Shown: positions 34,358 through 43,040 of the stretch, one piece after another | Numbering within the stretch: the stretch's first letter is position 1 | Layout: each line of letters starts with the position of its first letter | Assembly: GCA_903858815.1 (NCBI GenBank) | Contig: CAIOKE010000176.1 | Coordinates: 1-43,107 of the forward strand | DNA from: an uncultured Planctomycetaceae bacterium | GTDB lineage: Bacteria > Planctomycetota > Planctomycetia > Planctomycetales > Planctomycetaceae | Direction: 5' to 3' | Length of the DNA stretch: 43,107 bases | Position numbers and translations under genes: made by a program | Notes under the pieces: model-generated | What the model was told of the DNA's origin: nothing | What the model saw: only the letters and a program-made list of their open reading frames with translations | Database searches by the model: none

Positions 34358-36295
34358 TTACTCAGAAAACCCGTGTGGCCCCTGAATATAGCTGCTTTCA
34401 ACCTGCATCTTCCGGAAACATCCCAGCGGATCTTCCCCATTGGTCGTGGAACGAAACTCTGCGTGCCCCGTATGACCCTCAATCCGATTCAGCAGGTAGA
34501 ACTCAAGATCATTCGGTTCATAAACTTCTGCACCGGGTAACGGCCCCAGCTCTTCAGCATTCACTGCCGCCACCAGATGAGGAGTCACCAGCACGATCAG
34601 TTCCTTCTCCACACGCTGATTCGTCGTATTGCTGAAGAAGGGACCGATATATGGCAGGTCACCCATCCCCGGAATACGGTCTGTACGTCCCGCCAGATCC
34701 ACCTGCATCAGACCGGCAATCGCCAGCGTCTGACCTTCCCGCATTTCCACAGTCGTGTGGGATCGCCGAGTATTCAGGCCAGGTACACTGACCCCGCTGA
34801 CCTGAGTACCCAAAGAGTAATCGATCGAACTGACCTCCGGATCCACTTCCATGCGAATCAGATCCCCATCCAGTACGTACGGCACAAATGCCAGCTGTAC
34901 GCCGAATTTCTTGTACTGAATCGTGACCGTTGGAGTTCCACCACCAGCGCCGGACTGCGGCACCGGGACAGGAAATTCCCCCCCCGCCAGAAAGTCGGCC
35001 CGATGACCGTGCATAGCCACCAGATTGGGCTCCGCCAGCACCTTCAGTACACTGTTTCGACGCAGTGCGGAAATAAAGGCCTGAAATCCTATACCCTCAA
35101 AAATACCGAAAGCTGTTGTGGAAGCAGAACCACCTCCGGCACTGGCCGAAGCACTGCCAAACACACCCGTGCCCGATGCCGTTCCCGTCACTCCCGTTGC
35201 ACCCGTCATCCGCGTTCCGATCACATTACCGGAATCCGCAAACAACAGATCCGAACCAATCTGCCGATAGGCCGTACGATTCAGCTCAGCAATCTGCACC
35301 ATCAGCATCACCTGCTGCGGTCCCGGAATCCGCATCAGATTGATGATCTCAATCTCAGCAGCTGTTCCCCCGCCGCCAGCACCGCCCGACTTCTGGTTGG
35401 GCAGATCAAATGCATCATTACCCGCTGCTGTACTACCCGCTGCTGATTTCTTCTCGGTCTTTTCGCCTGGCACAGGTACAGCCTGTTCAGCCCCCTCATC
35501 ACCCTCCTGCACGCGACCACGCGACACCTGTCGCAGTACACCATACTCACCAGGCTCCAGTGGCTCCTCCAGTAACTCTTCCTCGGGCCTCGCCGCTGCT
35601 CGAATTCCCCGAGCTGCATCCGGCAGAACGGCGATGACCTGACTGGCCCCACCAGACCCGGCATTCGCTGAAGATGCCGACTGTACCGCCTTCTGCAACA
35701 CCTCGTTAATGCGGGCCAGCTGCTGCGCATCCCGGGCCTCACCCTCCACCAGCAGCTTATTGCCCAGATGTGCCAGTTGCACTGAGGCATCAGGAAACAC
35801 TTGTCGCAGCCGCGCTTCCAGCAGACGCAGATCCAGACCCACGCGAATCTCAAACGTGATCAGCTCGCCACCGCCCGTGTTGATCGTCAGATCAGTTGTA
35901 CCCACACGACGCCCAAGAATTCGCAGCTGTCGAGCACCCACAAGCAGCACGTCCGCCACACTCTGATCCGAAATCGCCACTGACGGCGCAGCCGCATCAC
36001 CCTCGTCCTGAAACTCCAGCGGCTTCTCCAGAACCAGCGTTCGGCTCTGACCAAGAATGACCTCGAAAGCCGCATCCGATTCCGTCAGCTTCTGCACCAG
36101 ACTGGAAGCTCGCTGCAGACGAAGAGACGGATTTTCCAGCTTCGACGGCAGCTCTGGTGTCGGAGCCACCCCCTCAGGCTCGTCCTGAGCCCGCAGAATG
36201 ACGTGCAGCCCGGATCCAAGGCCGGCCACGGCCATCGCACCCAGACCGAAAACCAGAAACCACCGCGATCCACTCACCCGATTCGCGATTCGCAT
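34358..36295 (-). CDS. cpaC: Tad pilus secretin CpaC/RcpA
   Basis: A 645-residue outer-membrane channel protein. After an N-terminal hydrophobic segment (WFLVFGLGAMAVAGLG) comes the pilus-specific N domain (AFEVILGQSRTLVLEKPLEF, then ADVLLVGARQLRILGRRVGT) and a BON-like region (VQLAHLGNKLLVEGEARDAQ). An acidic, Ala/Gly/Pro-rich linker (about residues 210-310) is longer than in typical CpaC. The secretin core follows: PGPQQVMLMVQIAELNR, LKVLAEPNLVAMHG, AGGEFPVPVPQ, NTRRSHTTVEMREGQTLAIA and the C-terminal GDLPYIGPFFSNTTNQRVEK with ELIVLVTPHLV. It would form the multimeric outer-membrane pore. The start follows the longest conserved frame; no clear ribosome-binding site is seen. Confidence 0.93.
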   Translation of the reverse strand: MRIANRVSGSRWFLVFGLGAMAVAGLGSGLHVILRAQDEPEGVAPTPELPSKLENPSLRLQRASSLVQKLTESDAAFEVILGQSRTLVLEKPLEFQDEGDAAAPSVAISDQSVADVLLVGARQLRILGRRVGTTDLTINTGGGELITFEIRVGLDLRLLEARLRQVFPDASVQLAHLGNKLLVEGEARDAQQLARINEVLQKAVQSASSANAGSGGASQVIAVLPDAARGIRAAARPEEELLEEPLEPGEYGVLRQVSRGRVQEGDEGAEQAVPVPGEKTEKKSAAGSTAAGNDAFDLPNQKSGGAGGGGTAAEIEIINLMRIPGPQQVMLMVQIAELNRTAYRQIGSDLLFADSGNVIGTRMTGATGVTGTASGTGVFGSASASAGGGSASTTAFGIFEGIGFQAFISALRRNSVLKVLAEPNLVAMHGHRADFLAGGEFPVPVPQSGAGGGTPTVTIQYKKFGVQLAFVPYVLDGDLIRMEVDPEVSSIDYSLGTQVSGVSVPGLNTRRSHTTVEMREGQTLAIAGLMQVDLAGRTDRIPGMGDLPYIGPFFSNTTNQRVEKELIVLVTPHLVAAVNAEELGPLPGAEVYEPNDLEFYLLNRIEGHTGHAEFRSTTNGEDPLGCFRKMQVESSYIQGPHGFSE

Positions 36296-36633
36296 GGCAA
36301 AAGACTCAGCATCAGAACAAGTTCCGGGGCATCATGGCCGGGCAGGCAGCGCCCGAACAAACGTCAGATCCCCGAAATAACACACACGCAGAAACAACGA
36401 TATCGCTGCTACGCCAGCTACAATCGTCACTGCGGGTATTCCGTCATGCCGCATCCCACACGAAACGGCGATTCCAGCGTAATCAATAGTCCTGACATAC
36501 GGGAAATGACAGAGAATCCCAAAACACTGATCTTTCCGCCTGGCACCGGCAGACATCAGAAATCCACGCCAATTTCCGGCCCACGCACTGGAAAGGCTTA
36601 AGTTTCCCGTTCCGCGCCGGAACGACCATCAGA
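36296..36633 (-). promoter_or_regulatory. 338-base gap between cpaE and cpaC
   Basis: No gene is supportable. A short perfect inverted repeat, GTTCCG (36609-36614) and CGGAAC (36618-36623), lies ten bases after the cpaE stop in its direction of transcription, without a T run. The rest is A/C-rich and probably holds the cpaC promoter, but no clear -35/-10 pair was identified. Confidence 0.4.
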
Positions 36634-37785
36634 TCATGCCTGTCGTCGGCCAGCCGCCTCTTTCAGCTCTTTCGCCAGCTCTGCCACACGTCGGCTGAAC
36701 TTTGCCGAAGGTGCCGTCAGCTGCAGCGGCTCGCCACTGTTCACCGCCCGCAGCATCGCCTTCGTCTCATCCGGTAAATCCACTGCAGATTTCATCTGCA
36801 GGGCTTCACAGACCTGCGCGACGGATACTTCGCCCGACCACCCCGTACGATTGACCACCAGCCTGATACGACCACGGTCCAGCCCCGCATCAGCCTGCCA
36901 GTCCAGCATCAACTTGGTACGACGCAACGAAACAAAATCCGGACGAATCACACACAACAGCACATCGCACGACTGAGCCATCGTAAATGCGGCTGGGTTC
37001 AGACAGCGATCCAGATCCAGCACAAGGTAATCCACCTGCCGGCCCAGCAGAGACAACGCTCGCTGCACACCCCGAGGATCCACCGGTGCGAAACTGGGAT
37101 ACTCGGTACATGCCGACAACAGCTGCACGCCACTGCCATGAGGCACCAGACAGGTCCGCAGCACCGTTGCATCCAGGCCATCCACGTTTCGACTGGCGTC
37201 CGCCAGAGTATGAGTAACCTTCAGATTCAGCAGTGTTGCCAGGTCACCACCCTCAACCTTCAGATCGACCAGCCCGCAGGACCCGGGCTTCTTCGCCAGC
37301 TCGCACGCCAGATTTGCCGCCACCACACTGCAGCCCGCACCACCGCAGGCTGACCAGACACCAATCGTCCAGGCCCTGGTCTTTCGCTGATCAATCCGAT
37401 CCAGCGCATTGTTCAGCTCACCGGACAACTCAGACTGATCAAGATACTCAGTTGCGCCCTGACGCATCGCCCGCAGCACTACACGACTGTCCGCGATATT
37501 TCCAATCAGCAGCAGTCGACATGGCAACTCACTGTGAATCAGTCCAACCGCCTCCAGTCCACGCTCGGCGTCGTCAGGCATCACCAGCAGAATGGTGGAC
37601 TGCTGCTCGATACCCGCCCCCTGACGCGACTCTGTGGCAGCCGCCTGACTGAGTGTTCTGATCAGACCTGGAACACCCGCAAGTCGACACTGGTTGCCCG
37701 CCGGAAACTCAAGACCTCGATCCAGAATCGCAGACCGAATCAGCGAAGCTGCCGTTTCATCATCACTAACCAGATAAAACTTCAT
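36634..37785 (-). CDS. cpaE: Tad localisation factor CpaE/TadZ (MinD-like) with degenerate Walker A
   Basis: A 383-residue protein with an N-terminal receiver-like domain (MKFYLVSDDETAASLIRSAI, RAMRQGATEYLDQSELSGEL) and a C-terminal MinD/ParA-like domain. The P-loop reads ACGGAGCSVVAANLACEL, so both signature lysines are cysteines (C147 and C152). Later motifs are kept in form: GLVDLKVEGGDLATLLNL, VDYLVLDLDRCLNPAAF and RIRLVVNRTG. TadZ/CpaE proteins localise the pilus machine at a site in the cell, and atypical P-loops are known in the family. The start at 37785 is chosen because the receiver-like fold begins there; frames further upstream have no support. Confidence 0.88.
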   Translation of the reverse strand: MKFYLVSDDETAASLIRSAILDRGLEFPAGNQCRLAGVPGLIRTLSQAAATESRQGAGIEQQSTILLVMPDDAERGLEAVGLIHSELPCRLLLIGNIADSRVVLRAMRQGATEYLDQSELSGELNNALDRIDQRKTRAWTIGVWSACGGAGCSVVAANLACELAKKPGSCGLVDLKVEGGDLATLLNLKVTHTLADASRNVDGLDATVLRTCLVPHGSGVQLLSACTEYPSFAPVDPRGVQRALSLLGRQVDYLVLDLDRCLNPAAFTMAQSCDVLLCVIRPDFVSLRRTKLMLDWQADAGLDRGRIRLVVNRTGWSGEVSVAQVCEALQMKSAVDLPDETKAMLRAVNSGEPLQLTAPSAKFSRRVAELAKELKEAAGRRQA

Positions 37786-37887
37786 GCTGCAGAATTCTTT
37801 GCTGAACTGCCTGCGCGGATGTCGCCTGCCGAAAACGCTCCACCTTATCCCCACCCGACACACAGTTCCAGCAGATCATGAGAAAAA

Positions 37888-38382
37888 TCAGGTTTCTGGA
37901 AATTCGGCACTGTTTTCCCAGCCGTTCAAAGACAGAAACTGGCGTCGCCAGTAGTAAGAGTCCAACAGACCGTGCGTCGGCCGCCCCAGAATTCGCAGTG
38001 CCGCATAAAGTGCTTCAATTGTCGCAAGACCACCCTCCGGATCCTCGTAAATCTCTGATTTCCGCGGATAAGCAGTCTGCACTGCAGGCAGCGAACGAAC
38101 GGGCAGATGCTGGTAAGACTGCAGCATGCTGGCCGCCCGCTTCCAGGTCCCATCCAGCAACAATAGCCCACAGCCCGCGTCTGAGTCTGACAATAAGGGC
38201 CCCCCGATGCCCAGTCGAACATACCCCGTCAGATCCACCGGAACCGGCTGTGGAAATGTTGTAAACAGGTACTCAGGATTCTGCCGCAAAGGCTCAACAG
38301 AACATTTGCTCCGCCGCTCCCGCGGATGAATCACAATCACTGTTCGAGGCCAGAACGGGCCCGCTGGTCGCGCCGCTTCCAT
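37888..38382 (-). CDS. Tsr3/DTW-like protein (probable RNA aminocarboxypropyltransferase)
   Basis: A 164-residue protein. The N-terminal IHPRERRSKCSVEPLR resembles the RLI-like segment of Tsr3 proteins. The central GLLLLDGTWKRAASML resembles the catalytic-site motif of DTW/Tsr3 enzymes, and GGLATIEALYAALRILG with WRRQFLSLNG matches the C-terminal part. Family members transfer the 3-amino-3-carboxypropyl group of S-adenosylmethionine to a uridine derivative in rRNA or tRNA. Which RNA is used here is unknown. It lies nine bases downstream of the small coiled-coil gene, probably in the same transcript. Confidence 0.75.
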   Translation of the reverse strand: MEAARPAGPFWPRTVIVIHPRERRSKCSVEPLRQNPEYLFTTFPQPVPVDLTGYVRLGIGGPLLSDSDAGCGLLLLDGTWKRAASMLQSYQHLPVRSLPAVQTAYPRKSEIYEDPEGGLATIEALYAALRILGRPTHGLLDSYYWRRQFLSLNGWENSAEFPET

Positions 38383-38391
38383 CCCCGAGCC

Positions 38392-38571
38392 TCAGCCTTC
38401 CGCTCGGATCTTTTCAATCTCAGCATTCAGCTGAGCAATCTGCTTTTCCAGTGCGGGGATTTCCTGCGGATCGTCCGGTTGCTTTCTGGCGGCGTTCAGT
38501 AACTGCTGCAGTCGCTGAATCTTGTTCTTCGCCGCTTCAATCTGCTTCTGCTGCTTCTTGTTCAATGCCAT
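38392..38571 (-). CDS. Small coiled-coil protein (59 residues), conserved type in planctomycetes
   Basis: The frame runs further upstream, but the ATG at 38571 is preceded by AGG at about eight bases and starts the only protein-like part: MALNKKQQKQIEAAKNKIQR, a Leu/Gln-rich heptad stretch, DDPQEIPALEKQIAQL and NAEIEKIRAEG. It is predicted to be two helices forming a coiled coil with a DDPxEIP turn. I recall similar short proteins from other planctomycetes, but no function is known. It is divergent from the methyltransferase gene across 152 bases and is followed after nine bases by the Tsr3-like gene. Confidence 0.75.
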   Translation of the reverse strand: MALNKKQQKQIEAAKNKIQRLQQLLNAARKQPDDPQEIPALEKQIAQLNAEIEKIRAEG

Positions 38572-38723
38572 TTCACAACCTGACTCGGATTCTGCGGAAC
38601 TTTCTGCCGGAACCACCTCAGGTGGTCCGCTTCCCCACACTGTTCTGGTATCCTGCTTGTGACTAATACACACAGAGTAGCGAACCGGAGCGTGATCCGA
38701 AAGGCTGCTGGAAACAGGAACCC

Positions 38724-39998
38724 ATGTCAGACGCTTCCGATCCCGCAAATCAGCTGTTGCAACTGCTGCAGTCCGCCATGACCGGACAGCTGAAACTGGC
38801 TGTCTTCAGCGGCCCCACGCCGGCAGCACATCCGCAGATTCGCGTTGACGTCAGGCCCGTCATGCTCCGCGGGAACACCGCACTGCAGTTTGCTGCCCGT
38901 ACTGCGACCCAGGAATTCCACTCCAACCTGAACCCCGATCAGGCCCTGACACAGCTGCAGCAGCTGGCCGACGGACGCTTCCGCAATATCCGAATCCTCA
39001 CCACCAGTGGTGAAACTCAGGCAACAGCCGGGAAAAATGGTCGCTGGAAAATCCATCGCCAGCGTTCGTCCAGCACCCTCCCACCCACAACCACCGAAAC
39101 CTCTGGCCCGGACAACCCCCCTTCGAACCTCACCGCTCCCATTCCACAGCATGATCGATGTCGCAACTATCTGATCCCGGCCGGACAGCCCTGTCCATTC
39201 CTGATTCACACGGGCGTCATGACAGCCGATGGAACTGTTCGCAACAGCCACTCCAGAAAGTTCCGCCAGATCAACCGCTTTCTGGAATTCATCCACGACG
39301 TCGTCGATGCACTGCCCCCTGACCGCACGCTCAATGTTGTCGATTTCGGCTGCGGCAAAAGTTACCTCACCTTCGCCACTCAGCATCTGCTCAGTCACAT
39401 GCTGCAGCGCAACTGCCGGATCACCGGACTGGATCGACGCCAGGACGTTGTGACGACCTGTCAGAAAATCGTGGCCGACCTGCAGCTTCCCGGTCTTCGT
39501 TTTCAGACCGGAGAAATCTCCGGATTTACCCCGGAATCTCCTCCGGATCTGGTCATCTCACTTCACGCCTGCGATACGGCCACGGATGATGCACTGGCGC
39601 AGGCTGTCCAGTGGCAGGCCAGCGTGGTGCTTGCCGTCCCCTGCTGTCAGCATGAAATGCACATGCTGCTGCAGCACAGCCCGCTCGCTCCGGTGACCGA
39701 CTTCGGCATCACTCGCGAACGCTTCTGTGCCCTTGCCACGGATGCTCTGCGAGCCGCACTGATGACCGCCGCCGGCTACACCGTGCAGCTGCTGGAATTC
39801 ATCGATATGGAACACACTCCCAAAAATGTGCTGCTGCGCTGTGTCCGCAGAACGTCAGCCGAGACATCGAACTCCCGCGCTGCCGCACTGCAGAAAGCCC
39901 GCGCACTCCGACAGACTCTCAACCTGCCACCACTCAGACTGGAACGCCTGCTGTTCCCGGATTCCCCCGCAACACCCGCCGCGGAGGTTTGTCCGTGA
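38724..39998 (+). CDS. Class I SAM-dependent methyltransferase (Methyltransf_32/METTL25-like)
   Basis: A 424-residue protein. The first 150 residues are a poorly recognised domain (LDVRPVMLRGNTALQFAAR-like context, HSNLNPDQALTQLQQLADGR) and a Thr/Pro-rich linker. The methyltransferase domain follows: motif I is NVVDFGCGKSYLTFATQHLL near residue 212, motif II is RITGLDRRQDVV, and VISLHACDTATDDALAQA with VLAVPCCQHEM is the pattern of Methyltransf_32-type enzymes. The substrate is unknown; relatives are thought to act on RNA or protein. AGGAA lies just before the ATG. The stop overlaps the next start (GTGA), so translation is coupled to the glycosyltransferase. Confidence 0.82.
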   Translation: MSDASDPANQLLQLLQSAMTGQLKLAVFSGPTPAAHPQIRVDVRPVMLRGNTALQFAARTATQEFHSNLNPDQALTQLQQLADGRFRNIRILTTSGETQATAGKNGRWKIHRQRSSSTLPPTTTETSGPDNPPSNLTAPIPQHDRCRNYLIPAGQPCPFLIHTGVMTADGTVRNSHSRKFRQINRFLEFIHDVVDALPPDRTLNVVDFGCGKSYLTFATQHLLSHMLQRNCRITGLDRRQDVVTTCQKIVADLQLPGLRFQTGEISGFTPESPPDLVISLHACDTATDDALAQAVQWQASVVLAVPCCQHEMHMLLQHSPLAPVTDFGITRERFCALATDALRAALMTAAGYTVQLLEFIDMEHTPKNVLLRCVRRTSAETSNSRAAALQKARALRQTLNLPPLRLERLLFPDSPATPAAEVCP

Positions 39999-40708
39999 GC
40001 ATTCTTGTGACGCTCTGCACCTACAACGAAGTTGACAATCTGCGCGAACTGCTGCCCCTGCTGCTGGCGCTGCGGTCAGACCTGCACGTACTGGTCATCG
40101 ACGACAATTCTCCCGATGGCACAGGACAGCTCGTCGAACAGCTCCGCAGTGGCGAGCCACGTCTGCACGTGCTGCATCGACCCGGCAAACTGGGCCTCGG
40201 TACTGCAATGACCGCAGGTTTCCGGTACGGTATCGATCGCAACTACCACCTGCTCGTCAATATGGATGCCGATTTCAGTCACCCGGTTGACACCATTCCG
40301 GCACTCATCGCCGCCTGTGAATCCTGCGACGTCGCTATTGCCTCACGCTATGTTCCGGGTGGCGGAGTCCTTGGCTGGTCCACCGGACGAAAGATCATGA
40401 GTCGTCTGATTAACATCTGGGCCCGCCTGCTGCTGGGCCTGACATGTCGCGACAACAGTGGCAGCTTCCGCTGCTATCGCATCGCACTGCTGCGACAGAT
40501 CGACTGGTCCAAAGCCATCGCTCGCGGCTATGCCATTCCCGAAGAAGTCCTGTTCCGCTGTCGACGAGCTGGTGCACGGATGCAGGAAATTCCGTTTTTC
40601 TTTGATGATCGAAGATACGGTGTCACCAAAATCAACTTTCGTGAAAGCCTGTCAGCCGTCCTGACAATCATGCGACTGGGACTGCACAGACTGCTGCTGC
40701 GTGAGTGA
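39995..40708 (+). CDS. Polyprenol-phosphate mannosyltransferase-like glycosyltransferase (GT2, DPM1 type)
   Basis: A 237-residue GT-A enzyme like dolichyl-phosphate beta-mannosyltransferase. VTLCTYNEVDNLRELLPLLL and VLVIDDNSPDGTGQLVEQLR bind the nucleotide; NMDADFSHPVDTIPALIAAC holds the metal-binding DAD and acceptor loop. The SRYVPGGGVLGWSTGRKIMS and NSGSFRCYR segments are also DPM1-like. No C-terminal membrane helices are present, unlike GtrB-type enzymes. The product transfers a sugar from a nucleotide donor to a polyprenyl phosphate at the cytoplasmic face of the membrane. The GTG at 39995 is preferred over a TTG at 39989 because GGAGG lies seven bases upstream and the GTG overlaps the preceding stop codon. 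Confidence 0.9.
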   Translation: MSILVTLCTYNEVDNLRELLPLLLALRSDLHVLVIDDNSPDGTGQLVEQLRSGEPRLHVLHRPGKLGLGTAMTAGFRYGIDRNYHLLVNMDADFSHPVDTIPALIAACESCDVAIASRYVPGGGVLGWSTGRKIMSRLINIWARLLLGLTCRDNSGSFRCYRIALLRQIDWSKAIARGYAIPEEVLFRCRRAGARMQEIPFFFDDRRYGVTKINFRESLSAVLTIMRLGLHRLLLRE

Positions 40709-40778
40709 CACTCTCACTGGCCTGCATCCATCACTCCCGAATCAACCAACCACACACTCGTTTTCCAGACCTGCATCC

Positions 40779-42566
40779 ATGACCGCTCAATACGTAATCG
40801 GCATCGACCTCGGTACCACCAACAGTGTCCTCGCCTACGCTTCATTGCAGGACGAAGCTGCGGATGTGCAGCTGTTGCCCATTCCACAGCTGGTAGCCGC
40901 TCGCACTGTGGAATCTCGCCCGTCGCTGCCCTCGTTTCTGTACGTGGCCACCGACCACGAAGCTGCGGATGGTCAGTATCAGCTGCCATGGGACAGCCAC
41001 GGCCTGTGTGCCACTGGATCCGTCGCTCGCAGCCTGTCCGCCGAATTCCCGGAACGCACAATCAGCGCAGCCAAGTCGTGGCTCTGTCATACCCGCGTCG
41101 ATCGACGCCAGCCAATCCTGCCCTGGCAGGCCCCCGACTCTGTCCAGAAACTCTCGCCCGTCGCCGCATCACGTCACTGCCTGCAGCACCTGATCGCTGC
41201 GTGGCAGCAGGCTTTCCCCGCTGCCCCGTTCCAGCAGCAGTCAATCGTACTGACAGTCCCTGCCTCATTCGATGCCAGTGCACGCGAGCTGACTCGTGAA
41301 GCAGCGCTCGAAGCCGGGTTCCCCGATTCCTTCCTCATGCTCGAAGAACCCCAGGCCGCCACCTACTCATGGCTGCAGCGCTGCGGTGAACGCTGGCGCA
41401 AAATTCTTCGCCCGGCAGATCGACTGCTCGTCTGTGATATTGGCGGAGGCACCACGGACCTGACTCTGGTGGAAGCCGCAGAAGATGGTGGTGAGCTGGC
41501 ACTGAACCGCGCTGCCGTGGGAAATCATCTGCTGGTTGGTGGCGATAACATGGACCTCGCCCTCGCTCACTATGCCGCCAGCCTGTTTGCCGAACAGGGC
41601 CTGCAGCTGGATCCCTGGCAGTCCGTGTCACTGTGGCACGCCTGTCGAACTGCCAAGGAACAACTGCTCTCCAGCGATGGCTCGCAGCAGCAGACAATCT
41701 CAGTGCCGGGTCGAGGCCGACGACTGATCGGTGGCCTCGTCTCTGTCGTTCTGGAACGCAGTCGCGCTGCTGATGTCCTGCTGTCCGGCTTCTTCCCCAC
41801 CGTCGCACTCACAGATCGGCCCCAACGCCCTCGCAGCTCAGGCTTCCGCGAACTGGGTCTGCCGTGGGAAGCTGATACCGCCATCACGCGACATCTTGCC
41901 GCCTTCCTCGCCAGTACCGGTTCCGACGCTGCCGTCAGCCATGTCCTGTTCAACGGCGGTGTGTTTCGCAGCCCACTGCTTCGACAACGTCTGCTGGATC
42001 AGCTGCAGCAATGGTTTCCGGGACGACCGCCCGTACCCGTGGACGGTGGTGAAGACCTCGATTTCGCTGTTGCGCGAGGAGCCTGCTACTATGGCTGGAC
42101 CAGACAGCACGGCGGAGTCCGGATTCGTGGCGGAGCTGCTCGCAGCTGTTATGTGGGCATTGAAACCGCCGGACTGGCTCTGCCCGGAATCGGACGGCCG
42201 CTCAAGGCACTCTGCGTCGCTGCTCAGGGTATGGAAGAAGGCACTGCCGTCGATGTCCCGTCCGAGGAAGTTGGTCTCGTCGTCGGTGAACCCGCCAGAT
42301 TCCGCTTCTTCGGCGCTGCCGGCAGAAAACAGGATCAGCCTGGTGACCTTCTCAGTCGCTGGTCAGCCGACGAACTTGTCGAAACCGACAGCCTCGAAGC
42401 AACACTGCCAGCTGACGAAGACTCAGAAGACGGCTGGGTTCCCGTTCGCTTCCATACCCAACTGACGGAATTGGGCATCCTTGAACTGTGGTGCGTTCAC
42501 TCACCCTCCGGACGACGCTGGAAACTGGAATTCAGCGTCCGCGACGAGCTTTCAACAACACCCTGA
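40779..42566 (+). CDS. Hsp70-family (DnaK-like) chaperone homologue
   Basis: A 595-residue Hsp70-superfamily protein. The ATPase domain has the phosphate-1 motif VIGIDLGTTNSVLAY, phosphate-2 LLVCDIGGGTTDLTLVE and adenosine motif HVLFNGGVFRSPLLRQRL. The region after about residue 440 is shorter and differs from the DnaK substrate-binding domain, lacking the lid, so this is a divergent member rather than the housekeeping DnaK. The ATG at 40779 fits the conserved N-terminus. An in-frame GTG at 40701 would overlap the glycosyltransferase gene. No good ribosome-binding site is visible for either. No grpE or dnaJ is adjacent. Confidence 0.88.
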   Translation: MTAQYVIGIDLGTTNSVLAYASLQDEAADVQLLPIPQLVAARTVESRPSLPSFLYVATDHEAADGQYQLPWDSHGLCATGSVARSLSAEFPERTISAAKSWLCHTRVDRRQPILPWQAPDSVQKLSPVAASRHCLQHLIAAWQQAFPAAPFQQQSIVLTVPASFDASARELTREAALEAGFPDSFLMLEEPQAATYSWLQRCGERWRKILRPADRLLVCDIGGGTTDLTLVEAAEDGGELALNRAAVGNHLLVGGDNMDLALAHYAASLFAEQGLQLDPWQSVSLWHACRTAKEQLLSSDGSQQQTISVPGRGRRLIGGLVSVVLERSRAADVLLSGFFPTVALTDRPQRPRSSGFRELGLPWEADTAITRHLAAFLASTGSDAAVSHVLFNGGVFRSPLLRQRLLDQLQQWFPGRPPVPVDGGEDLDFAVARGACYYGWTRQHGGVRIRGGAARSCYVGIETAGLALPGIGRPLKALCVAAQGMEEGTAVDVPSEEVGLVVGEPARFRFFGAAGRKQDQPGDLLSRWSADELVETDSLEATLPADEDSEDGWVPVRFHTQLTELGILELWCVHSPSGRRWKLEFSVRDELSTTP

Positions 42567-42580
42567 CAGGCTGGCCCACC

Positions 42581-42640
42581 CCCGGGACCACCGAGCACCA
42601 GCTCGGGGACACCCATCCAAACGCCCTTCGGGAGGACGAA
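42581..42640 (+). repeat. R3-type hairpin repeat, longer form, copy C1
   Basis: CCGAGC (42591-42596) and GCTCGG (42601-42606) pair around ACCA. About 30 further bases, including CACCCATCCAAACGC, are shared with copy C3 at 42881-42943. An intermediate copy C2 (42641-42690) shares the hairpin but not this tail; its tail instead matches locus A in inverted form. Confidence 0.88.
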
Positions 42641-42826
42641 CTTCCCCGGGACCCCCGAGCACCAGCTCGGGGACGATGCCGAGGCTCGCCTTTACTGAAT
42701 GGTTATCAGCCCACAGAATGGCGGAGCGACGGGCCAGCGTGCGCCGCGTTGTGGCTTTGTGTGTGTGTGCTAAAGGCGGCCGGGCAGGAATGCCCGGGCT
42801 AGGGTTGTCGGCGAAACGCGAGGGAG

Positions 42827-42880
42827 GAACACGGACAGTTGACTCCGGCTCGGCAGGAGCCTCGCACTCCCAGGGACAAC
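42827..42880 (-). repeat. Dispersed repeat R1, copy 2 (inverted)
   Basis: Reverse complement of the R1 element of locus A, from GAACACGGACA to CTCCCAGGGA, with a handful of substitutions. The core is GGCTCGGCAGGAGCC. Confidence 0.88.
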
Positions 42881-42980
42881 TTCCCCGGGACCCCCGAGCA
42901 CCAGCTCGGGGACACCCATCCAAACGCACTTCGGGAGGGCGAAGATCCTGCTGAGCCGATACAACCAACAGCACTCAAAA

Positions 42981-43040
42981 AACACGGCTCGGCAGGAGCC
43001 TCGCACTCCAAGGGGGAACTTCACTGACTACTGACAACGG
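42981..43040 (-). repeat. Dispersed repeat R1, copy 3 (inverted)
   Basis: Shares GGCTCGGCAGGAGCCTCGC with copy 2 and continues to CTACTGACAACGG, which matches the outer end of the locus A copy (GTTGTCAGTGGTCA, inverted). Confidence 0.86.

Noticed and set aside
34577-35446. 289-residue plus-strand frame within the secretin gene
   Set aside because: Antisense to cpaC with His/Arg/Ser-rich composition and no known motif.
41731-42465. 244-residue frame within the Hsp70 gene
   Set aside because: Overlaps the strongly supported Hsp70 frame and has no domain similarity.
42770-43024. Short protein genes with GRGSCRAE-type sequence at loci A and C
   Set aside because: The same peptide arises from both places only because the DNA repeat R1 is shared; frames are unstable between copies and there is no ribosome-binding site.
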